In this document: one piece after another, positions 54,907-63,491 of the stretch
Position numbering within the stretch: the first letter of the stretch is position 1
How the letters are laid out: the number at the start of each line of letters is the position of its first letter
Source of the DNA: Pseudomonas sp. BMS12
Lineage (GTDB): Bacteria; Pseudomonadota; Gammaproteobacteria; Pseudomonadales; Pseudomonadaceae
NCBI RefSeq assembly: GCF_001592875.1
Contig: NZ_LSOF01000010.1
Location: forward strand, 61,049 to 125,048
Direction: 5' to 3'
Length of the DNA: 64,000 bases
Translations under genes and position numbers: made by a program
Notes under the pieces: generated by a model
The model's input: the letters and a program-made list of their open reading frames with translations, nothing else
What the model was told of the DNA's origin: nothing
Database searches by the model: none

Positions 54907-56234
54907 TGAGTCAATCCGCGACCGATAGCGTGATAAAGCAAACCAGCCTCTGCCATCTCAACCGGATCGAACAGATTCCTGCCATCGACTACGACCGGAA
55001 AACGCAGACTCGTTTTGAGCAAAGACGGGTCAATGGTGCGGAATGCCTTCCATTCGGTACAAATGACGAGCGCATCGGCGCCCCTGAGAGCGGCCTCACG
55101 AGATTCGCACAACACCAAATCAGTACGCTCACCATAGATTCGCCGGCACTCCTGCATCGCCTCAGGATCAAAAGCCTGCACGCAGGCTCCCGCCTGCCAA
55201 AGGGCCTCCATCAGAACCCGGCTGGGGGCATCGCGCATGTCGTCGGTATTTGGCTTGAATGCAAGCCCCCACAGCGCAACCGTCTTGCCAGCGAGCTGGC
55301 CATCGAAAGCACGCGACAGCTTGTCAAACAACACCTGTTTTTGGCGCTGGTTCACGCGCTCGACCGCCAGTAGGAGGTCTGGCTCGACTCCGACCTCCAT
55401 AGCAGTACGTGCCAGCGCCTGTACATCTTTGGGGAAGCACGAACCACCGTAACCACAGCCAGGATAAATGAAGTGATAGCCAATCCGGGGATCCGAACCA
55501 ATACCAAGGCGTACCTGCTCGATGTCCGCACCCAGACGTTCGGCCAGAGCAGCCATCTCGTTCATGAAACTGATCTTGGTTGCCAAAATCGCGTTGGCGG
55601 CATATTTGGTCAGTTCTGCTGAGCGCACGTCCATGAGCATCAACTTATCGTGATTGCGATTGTAAGGTGCGTAGCAGTGACGCATAACATCACGCACCTC
55701 AAGAGAATCCGTTCCAACAACGATACGCGCACCTTTGGTGAAGTCCTCGATTGCAGCGCCCTCTTTCAAGAACTCCGGATTCGAACACACCTCAAAATCA
55801 ACCTGCACAGCGCGCTCGGCCAATATCGAATCGATACGATCACGTACCTTGTCTGCCGTACCAACGGGAACAGTTGACTTGTCAATGACAACTTTTTTAT
55901 CAGTCATGTGACGGCCGATTGTAGCTGCCACCTCCAACACGTATTTCAGGTCAGCCTTGCCATCCTCATCAGGTGGAGTACCAACAGCAATGAACTGCAA
56001 GTAACCATGATCGACACCAGCAGCCGCATCCGTCGAAAAGTTCAAGCGACCTGCCTTGGAGTTTTTGAGGATCATCTCCTCAAGCCCTGGCTCATAAATA
56101 GGAATGATGCCGCGATTAAGGCCATCGATCTTGTTTTGGTCGACATCGATGCACATGACCGAATGCCCAACGTCAGCCAAGCAAGCCCCGGTTACCAAAC
56201 CGACATAGCCGCTGCCAAAAACCGTAATTCTCAT
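54903..56234 (-). CDS. UDP-glucose 6-dehydrogenase
   Basis: A 443-residue NAD-dependent enzyme that oxidises UDP-glucose to UDP-glucuronate. The N-terminal Rossmann fold has [20 protein letters not shown] (~4-23). The catalytic Cys is in [15 protein letters not shown] (~Cys260), and the C-terminal UDP-binding domain has [17 protein letters not shown] (~320). The ATG at 56234 is used; a TTG at 56246 would overlap the UXS gene. Being directly after a UDP-xylose synthase gene, it supplies its substrate. GDP-mannose dehydrogenase is less likely given that partner. Confidence 0.92.
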   Translation of the reverse strand: MRITVFGSGYVGLVTGACLADVGHSVMCIDVDQNKIDGLNRGIIPIYEPGLEEMILKNSKAGRLNFSTDAAAGVDHGYLQFIAVGTPPDEDGKADLKYVLEVAATIGRHMTDKKVVIDKSTVPVGTADKVRDRIDSILAERAVQVDFEVCSNPEFLKEGAAIEDFTKGARIVVGTDSLEVRDVMRHCYAPYNRNHDKLMLMDVRSAELTKYAANAILATKISFMNEMAALAERLGADIEQVRLGIGSDPRIGYHFIYPGCGYGGSCFPKDVQALARTAMEVGVEPDLLLAVERVNQRQKQVLFDKLSRAFDGQLAGKTVALWGLAFKPNTDDMRDAPSRVLMEALWQAGACVQAFDPEAMQECRRIYGERTDLVLCESREAALRGADALVICTEWKAFRTIDPSLLKTSLRFPVVVDGRNLFDPVEMAEAGLLYHAIGRGLTQ

Positions 56235-56242
56235 CAGCGAAC

Positions 56243-57193
56243 TCAAACCAGCGGCTCCTCTTTGAGCAAAGCATCAAAATAGCTGATGGTCTTTTCCAGG
56301 CCGTTATCCAGTGCAATGGCGGGCTGCCAATCGAGAACCGCTTTTGCCTGAGTAATGTCGGGTTGGCGTTGTTTGGGATCATCTTGAGGCAAAGGACGGA
56401 ACACCAGCTTCGAAGAAGAACCAGTAAGCGCCAAAACACGCTTGGCTAGCTGAAGCATGGTGAACTCACCCGGGTTGCCTAAGTTTATCGGCCCGGTCAC
56501 ATTATCGGACGTGCCCATCAGGCGTACAAAGCCATCGATCAAGTCATCAACGTAACAGAAGCTTCGAGTTTGCTGACCTTCCCCGTAAATGGTGATGTCC
56601 TGCCCACGCAAGGCCTGAACGATGAAGTTACTCACGACACGCCCATCATTGGGATGCATTCGTGGGCCATAGGTGTTGAAGATGCGGGCAATCTTGATTC
56701 TTACACCATGCTGCCTGTGATAATCGGAGAAAAGCGTTTCAGCACAGCGCTTACCTTCGTCATAGCAAGAGCGAATACCGATGGGATTTACGCGCCCCCA
56801 ATACGACTCGGGCTGAGGGTGCACCTCAGGATCACCATAAACTTCGCTGGTCGATGCCTGAAAAACCTTCGCCTTGGTACGTTTGGCAAGCCCCAGTACG
56901 TTGATAGCACCATGCACACAGGTCTTGAGCGTCTGTACGGGGTCGAACTGATAATGCACAGGCGATGCCGGGCAAGCGAGGTTATAAATTTCATCGACCT
57001 CGACATAAAGCGGGAACGTCACATCATGGCGAATCAACTCAAAATAAGGATTGCTCAGCAGATGGGCAATATTACGCTTGGTTCCTGTGAAGAAATTGTC
57101 GACACACAACACTTCGTTGCCTTCGGACAATAACCGCTCACAAAGATGTGAGCCGAGAAAGCCGGCTCCGCCGGTCACCATGATCCGTTTCAT
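56243..57193 (-). CDS. UDP-glucuronate decarboxylase (UDP-xylose synthase)
   Basis: A 316-residue extended SDR. It starts with [18 protein letters not shown] (~5-22), has [19 protein letters not shown] (~73), [14 protein letters not shown], and the active-site [15 protein letters not shown] (~143-157) that marks UXS enzymes. It converts UDP-glucuronate to UDP-xylose. The decarboxylating UXS signature separates it from plain 4-epimerases and from ArnA. It is coupled to the upstream GT2 gene by an ATGA overlap, and UGD follows 8 bases later, so the two sugar-nucleotide steps are adjacent. Confidence 0.9.
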   Translation of the reverse strand: MKRIMVTGGAGFLGSHLCERLLSEGNEVLCVDNFFTGTKRNIAHLLSNPYFELIRHDVTFPLYVEVDEIYNLACPASPVHYQFDPVQTLKTCVHGAINVLGLAKRTKAKVFQASTSEVYGDPEVHPQPESYWGRVNPIGIRSCYDEGKRCAETLFSDYHRQHGVRIKIARIFNTYGPRMHPNDGRVVSNFIVQALRGQDITIYGEGQQTRSFCYVDDLIDGFVRLMGTSDNVTGPINLGNPGEFTMLQLAKRVLALTGSSSKLVFRPLPQDDPKQRQPDITQAKAVLDWQPAIALDNGLEKTISYFDALLKEEPLV

Positions 57194-57984
57194 AGACCTT
57201 TCCTTAAAATACGGTAATAAAAACCACCCAGCGCGTGGGTAACGGTAAATAGCGCCGCCGCTGAAACTCGAGTATTGGGAAACTCCCTATGCAGCATATA
57301 CATTCGCTCCAACATGTAACGCTTGGAGCCGGAAATCTGGCCTGCGATACGACGATAATTAAGCAGTGGGCACTTAACTTTCCAATTCACAATTCCACTG
57401 TCGAGGATCCTTAACCAGCAGTGGTAATCCTCCACAGCCTTGTAGCGGATATCCTCATTGAACGGGAATGCGATCATCAGCTCACGTGTCACAAGCACAC
57501 TTGAAGTGGGAATCCGCCCCTTGAGGCGCTGCCGAGTAAAGGTTACTGCTTCCAGCCCAGCCCCCGTCACGGCAGGAAAAGTCAAGCCAGACTCATCCCA
57601 GAAATCCTTCATCTGTGAGCTAACGAATACTGCAGACTTCGCCTCGGCTGCTTCCAACTGCATGGTGAGCTTCGCCGGATGCCATATATCATCAGCATCA
57701 AGGAATGCAATCCAATGCCCTCTAGCCTCACGTACGCCTATGTTACGGGGTGCCGCCGGGGCGCCATTATTTTTCGTGAGGGCAATCAAGCGAATCCTTT
57801 CGTCACGCGCAGCATAGGCCGCGACGACCTCTCGAGTAGAGTCCTCAGAGCAATCGTCAATGACGAGCAACTCCCAATCTTGGAAAATTTGCGCAAGAAC
57901 AGACTCGATAGTTCGCCCAATCAGCTTTTCTGCATTGTAAGACGGCGTGACGATAGTAACCGCCGGGATACCTACTTGATTCAA
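57190..57984 (-). CDS. Family 2 glycosyltransferase
   Basis: A 264-residue inverting glycosyltransferase of GT2 fold. It has [20 protein letters not shown] (~9-28), [12 protein letters not shown] (~39-50) and the DxD-type metal site [10 protein letters not shown] (~93-102), followed by a [12 protein letters not shown] acceptor region (~182). No membrane segment is evident; it probably acts at the inner face of the inner membrane on lipid-linked sugars. It overlaps both neighbours by ATGA. Sugar and linkage are unknown; a xylosyl or uronic acid donor is conceivable from the adjacent UXS/UGD genes. Confidence 0.88.
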   Translation of the reverse strand: MNQVGIPAVTIVTPSYNAEKLIGRTIESVLAQIFQDWELLVIDDCSEDSTREVVAAYAARDERIRLIALTKNNGAPAAPRNIGVREARGHWIAFLDADDIWHPAKLTMQLEAAEAKSAVFVSSQMKDFWDESGLTFPAVTGAGLEAVTFTRQRLKGRIPTSSVLVTRELMIAFPFNEDIRYKAVEDYHCWLRILDSGIVNWKVKCPLLNYRRIAGQISGSKRYMLERMYMLHREFPNTRVSAAALFTVTHALGGFYYRILRKGL

Positions 57985-59537
57985 CCTCTATCTCCCCTAG
58001 GCAACATGGCCCTGAAGTCATCGACCCAACGCAAAGCCGGGCGACGCTTGATTTCCATTACCGGCAGCATGCGCCTTGGCACTTCGTAATCCGCAAGCTC
58101 TCCCCAATTTTTTTCCTTCAGCAACTCAAGGATGGGATTTTCTTCGCTTCCAGATGCGCCATAGACAGGATCGTCCGCGACCAGAACACCTGTTTTAAAC
58201 ATATTGATTATCCGACCAGCATCCGCCCCTTGGAAATATTGATAACGCGTGGTTTCAATGGGGCGAACGTAATCGACGAACTGAGGATGACGGTGGGAGC
58301 GCACATAGATAAACCGCAGCGTCTTGCGCATTACTAGGTCGGGGTCGAGATCTGTACGTGCATGGGGCTCATACATACTTGTCTTATTAGGAAAGGCTCT
58401 AACAAACCCTGCCCGCGCGTAGCTCGAGGGGCCGAGGCAAATGACTTGCTTACCGCAGGCCCCCGCCTCGACTGCAGAACTCCCCCCATTGAGCACGACA
58501 ATATCGGCTTGCTGGATAAGGTCGTATGTATTGGCCTTTTGTTCGCTGGACACACAATGAACGCCGCGCAGGTGAGCCCACTTCTTATAAAGTGTCAGTG
58601 ACCGATCACCACCAACTTGTCCGATTTTCTCGGCCCAGTTTGGATGGCAACGCAGCACAACCTGCTCTGGCTTTATTGAAAATGCCTCGAAGAAATCGTC
58701 AAGGGCTTGAGTATTATCAATCCAAGGCGATTTCCACTCGGCATGACCGGCAAACTCATTCTTGCTGCTGGGCAGTATCAAGACACGCAAGCCATCTGAC
58801 TTGAGAGGCCAAGGCGCCGGCTCTGGATTCGTATTGTAAAGGCGCCACTCAAGAGAGTTGCGCTGAAGGAAGCGCTCGCCGATATGCCTACCTGCAATTC
58901 TCGCCTGCGCCAAAGTCAGTGGCCGCTCATCAAATTCGGCCACCATATCACTCACCGCCTTGAGCGACAGGCAATTCGCATTCGGCGTCAAGTTAAGCCC
59001 TTGGCTGAACCAGGGACGCTCGTGAGTAATAAAAGGAACTTCGGCTTGTTCGCATGCGAAGGTCACCGCACGCGTCAAGTCCATCCGCCCATTAAAACAG
59101 ATGACACCTTCAATATCGTTGTCTTCAATCCAGCGCCGCGTACTCGAATAAGTGCTTGCAATGGGCTCGTAGAGCGACTGCCGCACCCGAACCACTTCAG
59201 GCTCCAGCCACTCCTTTTCTGACTCGGTGCGCGTCAATGTGCAGGAACTAGACAACGCGAGCTCGTCCAGAATGGACTCAGGCAGCTCACTGAATGAAGC
59301 CTGTCGAATCGAAGTAACAGCTCCCCCAGTGTAGCTTCGGACGCCTCCTATCATACATTTAGCGCACTCCTTAAGCTTACTGGTACCTTTGATTGCACGA
59401 GGGTAACAGTTGCTCAATGCAGAGTCACAAGTCAGAAAGAAGATGTCATGACCTGCATGCTCCAACAGCGTGGCCAAGTAATAAAGCTGTTCGACATGAG
59501 GCCGAAATGAAAAAATATTTGCGAAACCAATCTTCAC
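57981..59537 (-). CDS. Putative GT-B-fold surface-polysaccharide glycosyltransferase-like protein
   Basis: A 518-residue protein. The N-terminus VKIGFANIFSFRPHVEQLYY then LATLLEHAGHDIFFLTCD resembles the first strand/helix of GT-B enzymes. The C-terminal half has a nucleotide-sugar-like region with ADIVVLNGGSSAVEAGACGK (~360-379) and CLGPSSYARAG. A CAKC pair lies near residue 58. It lacks a family name I can defend; capsule/LPS glycosyltransferase or phosphotransferase are both possible. The GTG at 59537 is chosen because GAGAGG lies seven bases upstream. It is preceded by wzy (11-base gap) and overlaps the GT2 gene by 4 bases. Confidence 0.72.
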   Translation of the reverse strand: MKIGFANIFSFRPHVEQLYYLATLLEHAGHDIFFLTCDSALSNCYPRAIKGTSKLKECAKCMIGGVRSYTGGAVTSIRQASFSELPESILDELALSSSCTLTRTESEKEWLEPEVVRVRQSLYEPIASTYSSTRRWIEDNDIEGVICFNGRMDLTRAVTFACEQAEVPFITHERPWFSQGLNLTPNANCLSLKAVSDMVAEFDERPLTLAQARIAGRHIGERFLQRNSLEWRLYNTNPEPAPWPLKSDGLRVLILPSSKNEFAGHAEWKSPWIDNTQALDDFFEAFSIKPEQVVLRCHPNWAEKIGQVGGDRSLTLYKKWAHLRGVHCVSSEQKANTYDLIQQADIVVLNGGSSAVEAGACGKQVICLGPSSYARAGFVRAFPNKTSMYEPHARTDLDPDLVMRKTLRFIYVRSHRHPQFVDYVRPIETTRYQYFQGADAGRIINMFKTGVLVADDPVYGASGSEENPILELLKEKNWGELADYEVPRRMLPVMEIKRRPALRWVDDFRAMLPRGDRG

Positions 59538-59548
59538 AATCACACCTC

Positions 59549-60844
59549 TCAAGTCGAGTAAAATATTCGAAGAACCAAAAAATAAAAACACAAACAAAAC
59601 ATTAAAAAAACAAAAGACACAACATTCAAAACAGATAGAACAGGAGAAACCAGTAATACCATGTAAAAAAAATAAAAAAACAAGACCGAGAAAAAACTCT
59701 TATAGAAGCGCAAAAAAAACACAGCCAACGCGAGAAAACACCCAATAACCCCCGCCCCAATCCAAACACCCCAAAGCCCCCAGCTATAATAGAGAGAGCC
59801 CGGCATAGAGTTAAACAAACCAGAAAACCTATACTCGCCCACTTCAAGCTGAAATAAGCGAGATAAGATATTTAGCACAGCCCCGAAGACGGGATCACCG
59901 CCCGCCTCTAAAGGTGAATAACTTACGTTCTCAGCAAGCACCCAAAATATATGCGTACAATATAAAACCGTGAGATAGAAATAATTTTTTACATCACAAA
60001 GAAATTCTCCACCACACAACTGAGAAGGCAGCAGAGAAACACCATGGAGATGAAGCAAAAATTTATTCAAATATTCAAGCGAGCCATCCCCCCCCACAGA
60101 AGAACGCATATAAAAAACATAAATAAAAACAAATAAAAAAAGAACCACCAAAGCACCACACAACAACAAAAATCTAGCCTTTAAAAAAATCTTAAAAGAT
60201 GAAAATCCCGCTATAACCCTGGCAACCAAAACCGTTAAGAGAGTCAAAATAAAAACTGCAATAATCGCCCTTCCCCCGAGCAAATAAGAACCCACAAACA
60301 CGCACATGCAGATAACGAAAAGATAAAACAAAAAGCGCTTCCAACCCAAAAAATCCCTATAAAAAAAAACAGAGACCAATGCAAAAAAATATGAGAACTG
60401 AAATAAATTCCCAAAAAAACTAAAGACGGAAGAGACAGAACCATCAGAAGTAGCATTCAGAGCATCGCGAATTTCAACAAAGTTATTCACACTGAAGTCG
60501 ATGCCTCGATAAAAAACCCTATCTATGAATAAAGAAAAAATCGCCAACACCGAGACAAGCAAAGAGATGTGTACAACTTGCAAAAGGCCGGACGGAAGAC
60601 CATTCCGCCCATTCCTATTGGAGGACCCACTTACAAAGAACAGCGAGAGGAAATAAGACAATAATAGAACACAAAAAAAAGAAGCATAGATTAAATACGC
60701 TGGCCCCACATCCGCATAGGCAGATGTAAACGGCAACGCCACATCTAAGGCAAGCAATAAAATAGCGCCAAATATAGCAAAAAGAACACTACCAACAGCC
60801 ACGCCAAATTCTTTTTGCGAACTCAAAAAATCAAGCCTTATCAC
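59549..60844 (-). CDS. wzy: O-antigen polymerase (Wzy-like)
   Basis: A 431-residue very hydrophobic protein with about eleven to twelve membrane segments and a larger periplasmic loop (~250-335) before a final helix group. Wzy proteins join polymer repeat units in the periplasm and show little sequence conservation, so the call rests on topology and position. It is by far the most AT-rich gene in the window (long A runs on the plus strand), typical for wzy acquired by transfer. The GTG start overlaps pseI by 14 bases and follows TGGAG. A flippase (wzx) is not in the window. Confidence 0.85.
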   Translation of the reverse strand: MIRLDFLSSQKEFGVAVGSVLFAIFGAILLLALDVALPFTSAYADVGPAYLIYASFFCVLLLSYFLSLFFVSGSSNRNGRNGLPSGLLQVVHISLLVSVLAIFSLFIDRVFYRGIDFSVNNFVEIRDALNATSDGSVSSVFSFFGNLFQFSYFFALVSVFFYRDFLGWKRFLFYLFVICMCVFVGSYLLGGRAIIAVFILTLLTVLVARVIAGFSSFKIFLKARFLLLCGALVVLFLFVFIYVFYMRSSVGGDGSLEYLNKFLLHLHGVSLLPSQLCGGEFLCDVKNYFYLTVLYCTHIFWVLAENVSYSPLEAGGDPVFGAVLNILSRLFQLEVGEYRFSGLFNSMPGSLYYSWGLWGVWIGAGVIGCFLALAVFFLRFYKSFFSVLFFYFFYMVLLVSPVLSVLNVVSFVFLMFCLCFYFLVLRIFYST

Positions 60845-61892
60845 TTAGAACACTCCACATCACCGCTGATCCAGCGGCAACATCAAAACTTAAACGACGC
60901 CCAATCACATCACTCATAAACTTAGGCGCCACACCAAAGCCCGGTCTAACGCTCCTAATTGAGCCTGGAGTTACAACATCCCCTGCTTTCAAATCCTTTA
61001 CAAAATACAGAGAACGCCTAAATTTGACATTGCCCTGCTCGCTCGATTTACGTCCATAATCCACTTGTCCCAACGCCTGCCAAGCTGTCTTGGTATCACG
61101 ACAAAGAGCAACGAGCTCATGAGGCTCAAGAGAAAAGCTGTCATCAGGCCCCCCGCCGGATCGGTCTAGAGTGAAGTGCTTTTCAATAATGGAAGCGCCC
61201 AAAGCGACGCTCGTGATTGCCGTAGTGTTATCCAGCGTATGATCGGACAACCCAGTTACCAAGCCATGCCGAGCGATCATGTCCGGGATCGTACGCAAAT
61301 TGTAATCTTCAGCCGGTGCCGGGTAACCGCTGACGCAATGCAATATGGCCAGCTCCTTGCAACCACCTTCACGAGCGGCCTCAATGGCCTCAGCAATTTC
61401 CTCAGAGTCAGCCATACCGGTAGAAATGATCATCGGTTTCCCAGTACTGGCAACGTACTTGATCAACGGCAAGTCTACAGCCTCGAAAGACGCAATTTTG
61501 TAGGCTGGCGCGTTGAGATTCTCAAGAAGGTCCACTGCAGTGTTATCAAAAGGCGAACTAAAAATGGTGATACCTATTCTGCGCGCATGCTCGAATAGCG
61601 GTTTATGCCACTCCCAAGGCATGTGCGCCTCTTTATATAACTGGTAGAGAGTTTTTCCATCCCACAAACCACCACGAATCTGAAACTCTTCAGCATTACT
61701 ATTTAAAGTGATCGTATCGGCTGTATAAGTCTGCAGCTTAATAGCATCAGCCCCAGCGTTCTTTGCCTCCTCAATGATCCTGAGCGCAGTTTCAAGCCGG
61801 CCATTATGATTCGCAGAAAGTTCAGCAATAATGTAAGGTAACTCGCACATGCCAATACGGCGACCAGCAATACTAATACAGGAACTGTTCAT
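60831..61892 (-). CDS. pseI: Pseudaminic acid synthase-like protein
   Basis: A 353-residue NeuB-family synthase that condenses phosphoenolpyruvate with a 6-carbon amino-sugar to give a nonulosonic acid. It has IIAELSANHNGRLETALRI (~21-39), AIKLQTYTADTITL (~50-63), FSSPFDNTAVDLL (~109), KPMIISTGMA (~151) and the C-terminal SAF antifreeze-like domain (~285-350). Tight linkage to pseG and a PseH-like gene favours pseudaminic over legionaminic or sialic acid. The ATG at 61892 is used, 11 bases after the pseH stop; an ATG at 61922 would overlap it. Confidence 0.9.
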   Translation of the reverse strand: MNSSCISIAGRRIGMCELPYIIAELSANHNGRLETALRIIEEAKNAGADAIKLQTYTADTITLNSNAEEFQIRGGLWDGKTLYQLYKEAHMPWEWHKPLFEHARRIGITIFSSPFDNTAVDLLENLNAPAYKIASFEAVDLPLIKYVASTGKPMIISTGMADSEEIAEAIEAAREGGCKELAILHCVSGYPAPAEDYNLRTIPDMIARHGLVTGLSDHTLDNTTAITSVALGASIIEKHFTLDRSGGGPDDSFSLEPHELVALCRDTKTAWQALGQVDYGRKSSEQGNVKFRRSLYFVKDLKAGDVVTPGSIRSVRPGFGVAPKFMSDVIGRRLSFDVAAGSAVMWSVLSDKA

Positions 61893-61903
61893 AACATCAA
61901 CTC

Positions 61904-62407
61904 TCACAATGGGGGTTGCCATTCGCTGCTCAGCAAACCGAAATGCATGACTGAGTGATAGCTTTCACCATCGTAATGCTGATCACGCAATTCACCTTCA
62001 CACTTAAAACCCAGACGTAAATGAAACCTGATTGATCGCTCATTAAAAGCCAGTGCCTGACCACAGACTTTATGCAGGCCGAGTACTGTATACGCAAACG
62101 CCAATGCTGTGACGCCCAGTCGATGCCCAACTCCACGGGGCGCCACCGGATCGAGATAAAAACCCCAATCAGCTACATGGCCTGGTACCGTCTGGTTAAT
62201 ATTGATGAATCCGAGAGGCACTGACCCGCTTTCAAAAATAAGCAAATTGCGGCCAGGATTACGCTGACTGTTTTCAAACCAGCTACGGTGCTCCAGAGAC
62301 GTTATCTCATGCTGGGTGTACATAAACTTGCGTACATCTGGATGGTTGCGCCACTCAAGGACACGCGCAAGGTCTTCTTCACGCATATTCCTTACAATGT
62401 CATTCAT
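61904..62407 (-). CDS. PseH-like N-acetyltransferase (GNAT)
   Basis: A 167-residue GNAT enzyme. It has MREEDLARVLEWRNHPDVRKF (~8-28; shared with PseH/RimJ-type enzymes), the acetyl-CoA loop PRGVGHRLGVTAL (~88-100) and FNERSIRFHLRLGFKCEG (~121-138). In the pseudaminic acid route PseH acetylates N4 of the UDP-amino-sugar. It sits between pseG and pseI. The ATG overlaps the pseG stop by 4 bases. A different acyl donor is possible. Confidence 0.85.
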   Translation of the reverse strand: MNDIVRNMREEDLARVLEWRNHPDVRKFMYTQHEITSLEHRSWFENSQRNPGRNLLIFESGSVPLGFININQTVPGHVADWGFYLDPVAPRGVGHRLGVTALAFAYTVLGLHKVCGQALAFNERSIRFHLRLGFKCEGELRDQHYDGESYHSVMHFGLLSSEWQPPL

Positions 62408-63483
62408 CGCCGTGCCTCCATGGTTTCCAGCACACGCGCGCATCCCAGCCCATCGGCAATATGACTGGCAGCAATACTGAACTGCTGAAGCGCCTGGGGC
62501 TCATTCATCATGACCAATGCATCCTGAAGTTGACGCCTCAGTGATACGGAAGCATCAATGAGCAGGGCCGCGCCTCTCCCTGCCAACGCAAGCCCACCAT
62601 CTTTCTGATTCTCGGCCAATATTACTAATAACGTAGGCAGCCCAAGGCAGCACCTCTCCCACGAACTACCGCCCGCCGCACCAATCGCGAGGTCAGCATC
62701 GGCCATGCGCTGTGCCATGTTATTAATCCCACAAAGCACCTCGACCGACCATGGAGAGCCGTTGGCTGTTTCAAGCACCGTTTGCAGATTTGGGGAGGTA
62801 CGCCCTAGCACTACAGTGAATCGAGTGCGGATAGGAAGCTCTAATTTTTTCAACGCCTCCAGAAGAAGACCGGTATGGTTGGATTGATCGACACCACCCA
62901 GGGAGATCAGTATGTTCTCCAACCTCGAATTCTGGCGTCTGATCATTGAGCCGTGGCGTAACTCCGCGAACTCCGGACGCAGAAGAGCGTAATGCGGGCC
63001 CGTAAGGATTGCGCAATCTTGCGGCAACAAATCCTGATAATCGAGACGAGAACGCCCCAGGTTCTGATCCAGCAGCAGGTCACAACTATGCTGTCTATCT
63101 GCAAGGTCATCAATTACCAACACGCGGCAGCCGACAGGCCGCACGCTTACTTCCCATCGATGATCCAACGCATAGTGATCAACCACAAGCCAGTCAGGGC
63201 ACCAGGATGCAAGTAGCCCCTTGCAAGACAATGCATCTTCAGCCTGGGACGCGCCCAGCCACTGCGCATGCGCCAGTTCGCTATCGAGCTCACTGCCGAC
63301 AGGCAGAGCATGCACCGCAAAACCTTCATCGCTGATCAGCTTCAGAAGATTGCCCGGATGCTCGCGAGAGATAAACAGGCAATCGTGTCCGCGTTCACGC
63401 AGCGCACGGGCTAGCGTCAGACAACGCATGATGTGCCCTGTGCCTATTTGCAATGAAGCATCTGCACGTATAGCAATCCGCAT
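62404..63483 (-). CDS. pseG: UDP-2,4-diacetamido-trideoxyhexose hydrolase (PseG)
   Basis: A 359-residue GT-B-like hydrolase that releases UDP from the 2,4-diacetamido-2,4,6-trideoxy-altrose precursor before PseI acts. It begins with MRIAIRADASLQIGTGHIMR then CLTLARALRERG, the PseG hallmark including the glycine-rich loop and His. VIDDLADRQHSCDLLLDQN (~128) and ISLGGVDQSN (~200) follow. The ATG at 63483 fits this N-terminus. It lies 8 bases after the SDR gene stop. Confidence 0.92.
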   Translation of the reverse strand: MRIAIRADASLQIGTGHIMRCLTLARALRERGHDCLFISREHPGNLLKLISDEGFAVHALPVGSELDSELAHAQWLGASQAEDALSCKGLLASWCPDWLVVDHYALDHRWEVSVRPVGCRVLVIDDLADRQHSCDLLLDQNLGRSRLDYQDLLPQDCAILTGPHYALLRPEFAELRHGSMIRRQNSRLENILISLGGVDQSNHTGLLLEALKKLELPIRTRFTVVLGRTSPNLQTVLETANGSPWSVEVLCGINNMAQRMADADLAIGAAGGSSWERCCLGLPTLLVILAENQKDGGLALAGRGAALLIDASVSLRRQLQDALVMMNEPQALQQFSIAASHIADGLGCARVLETMEARR

Positions 63484-63491
63484 TTTGCCGC

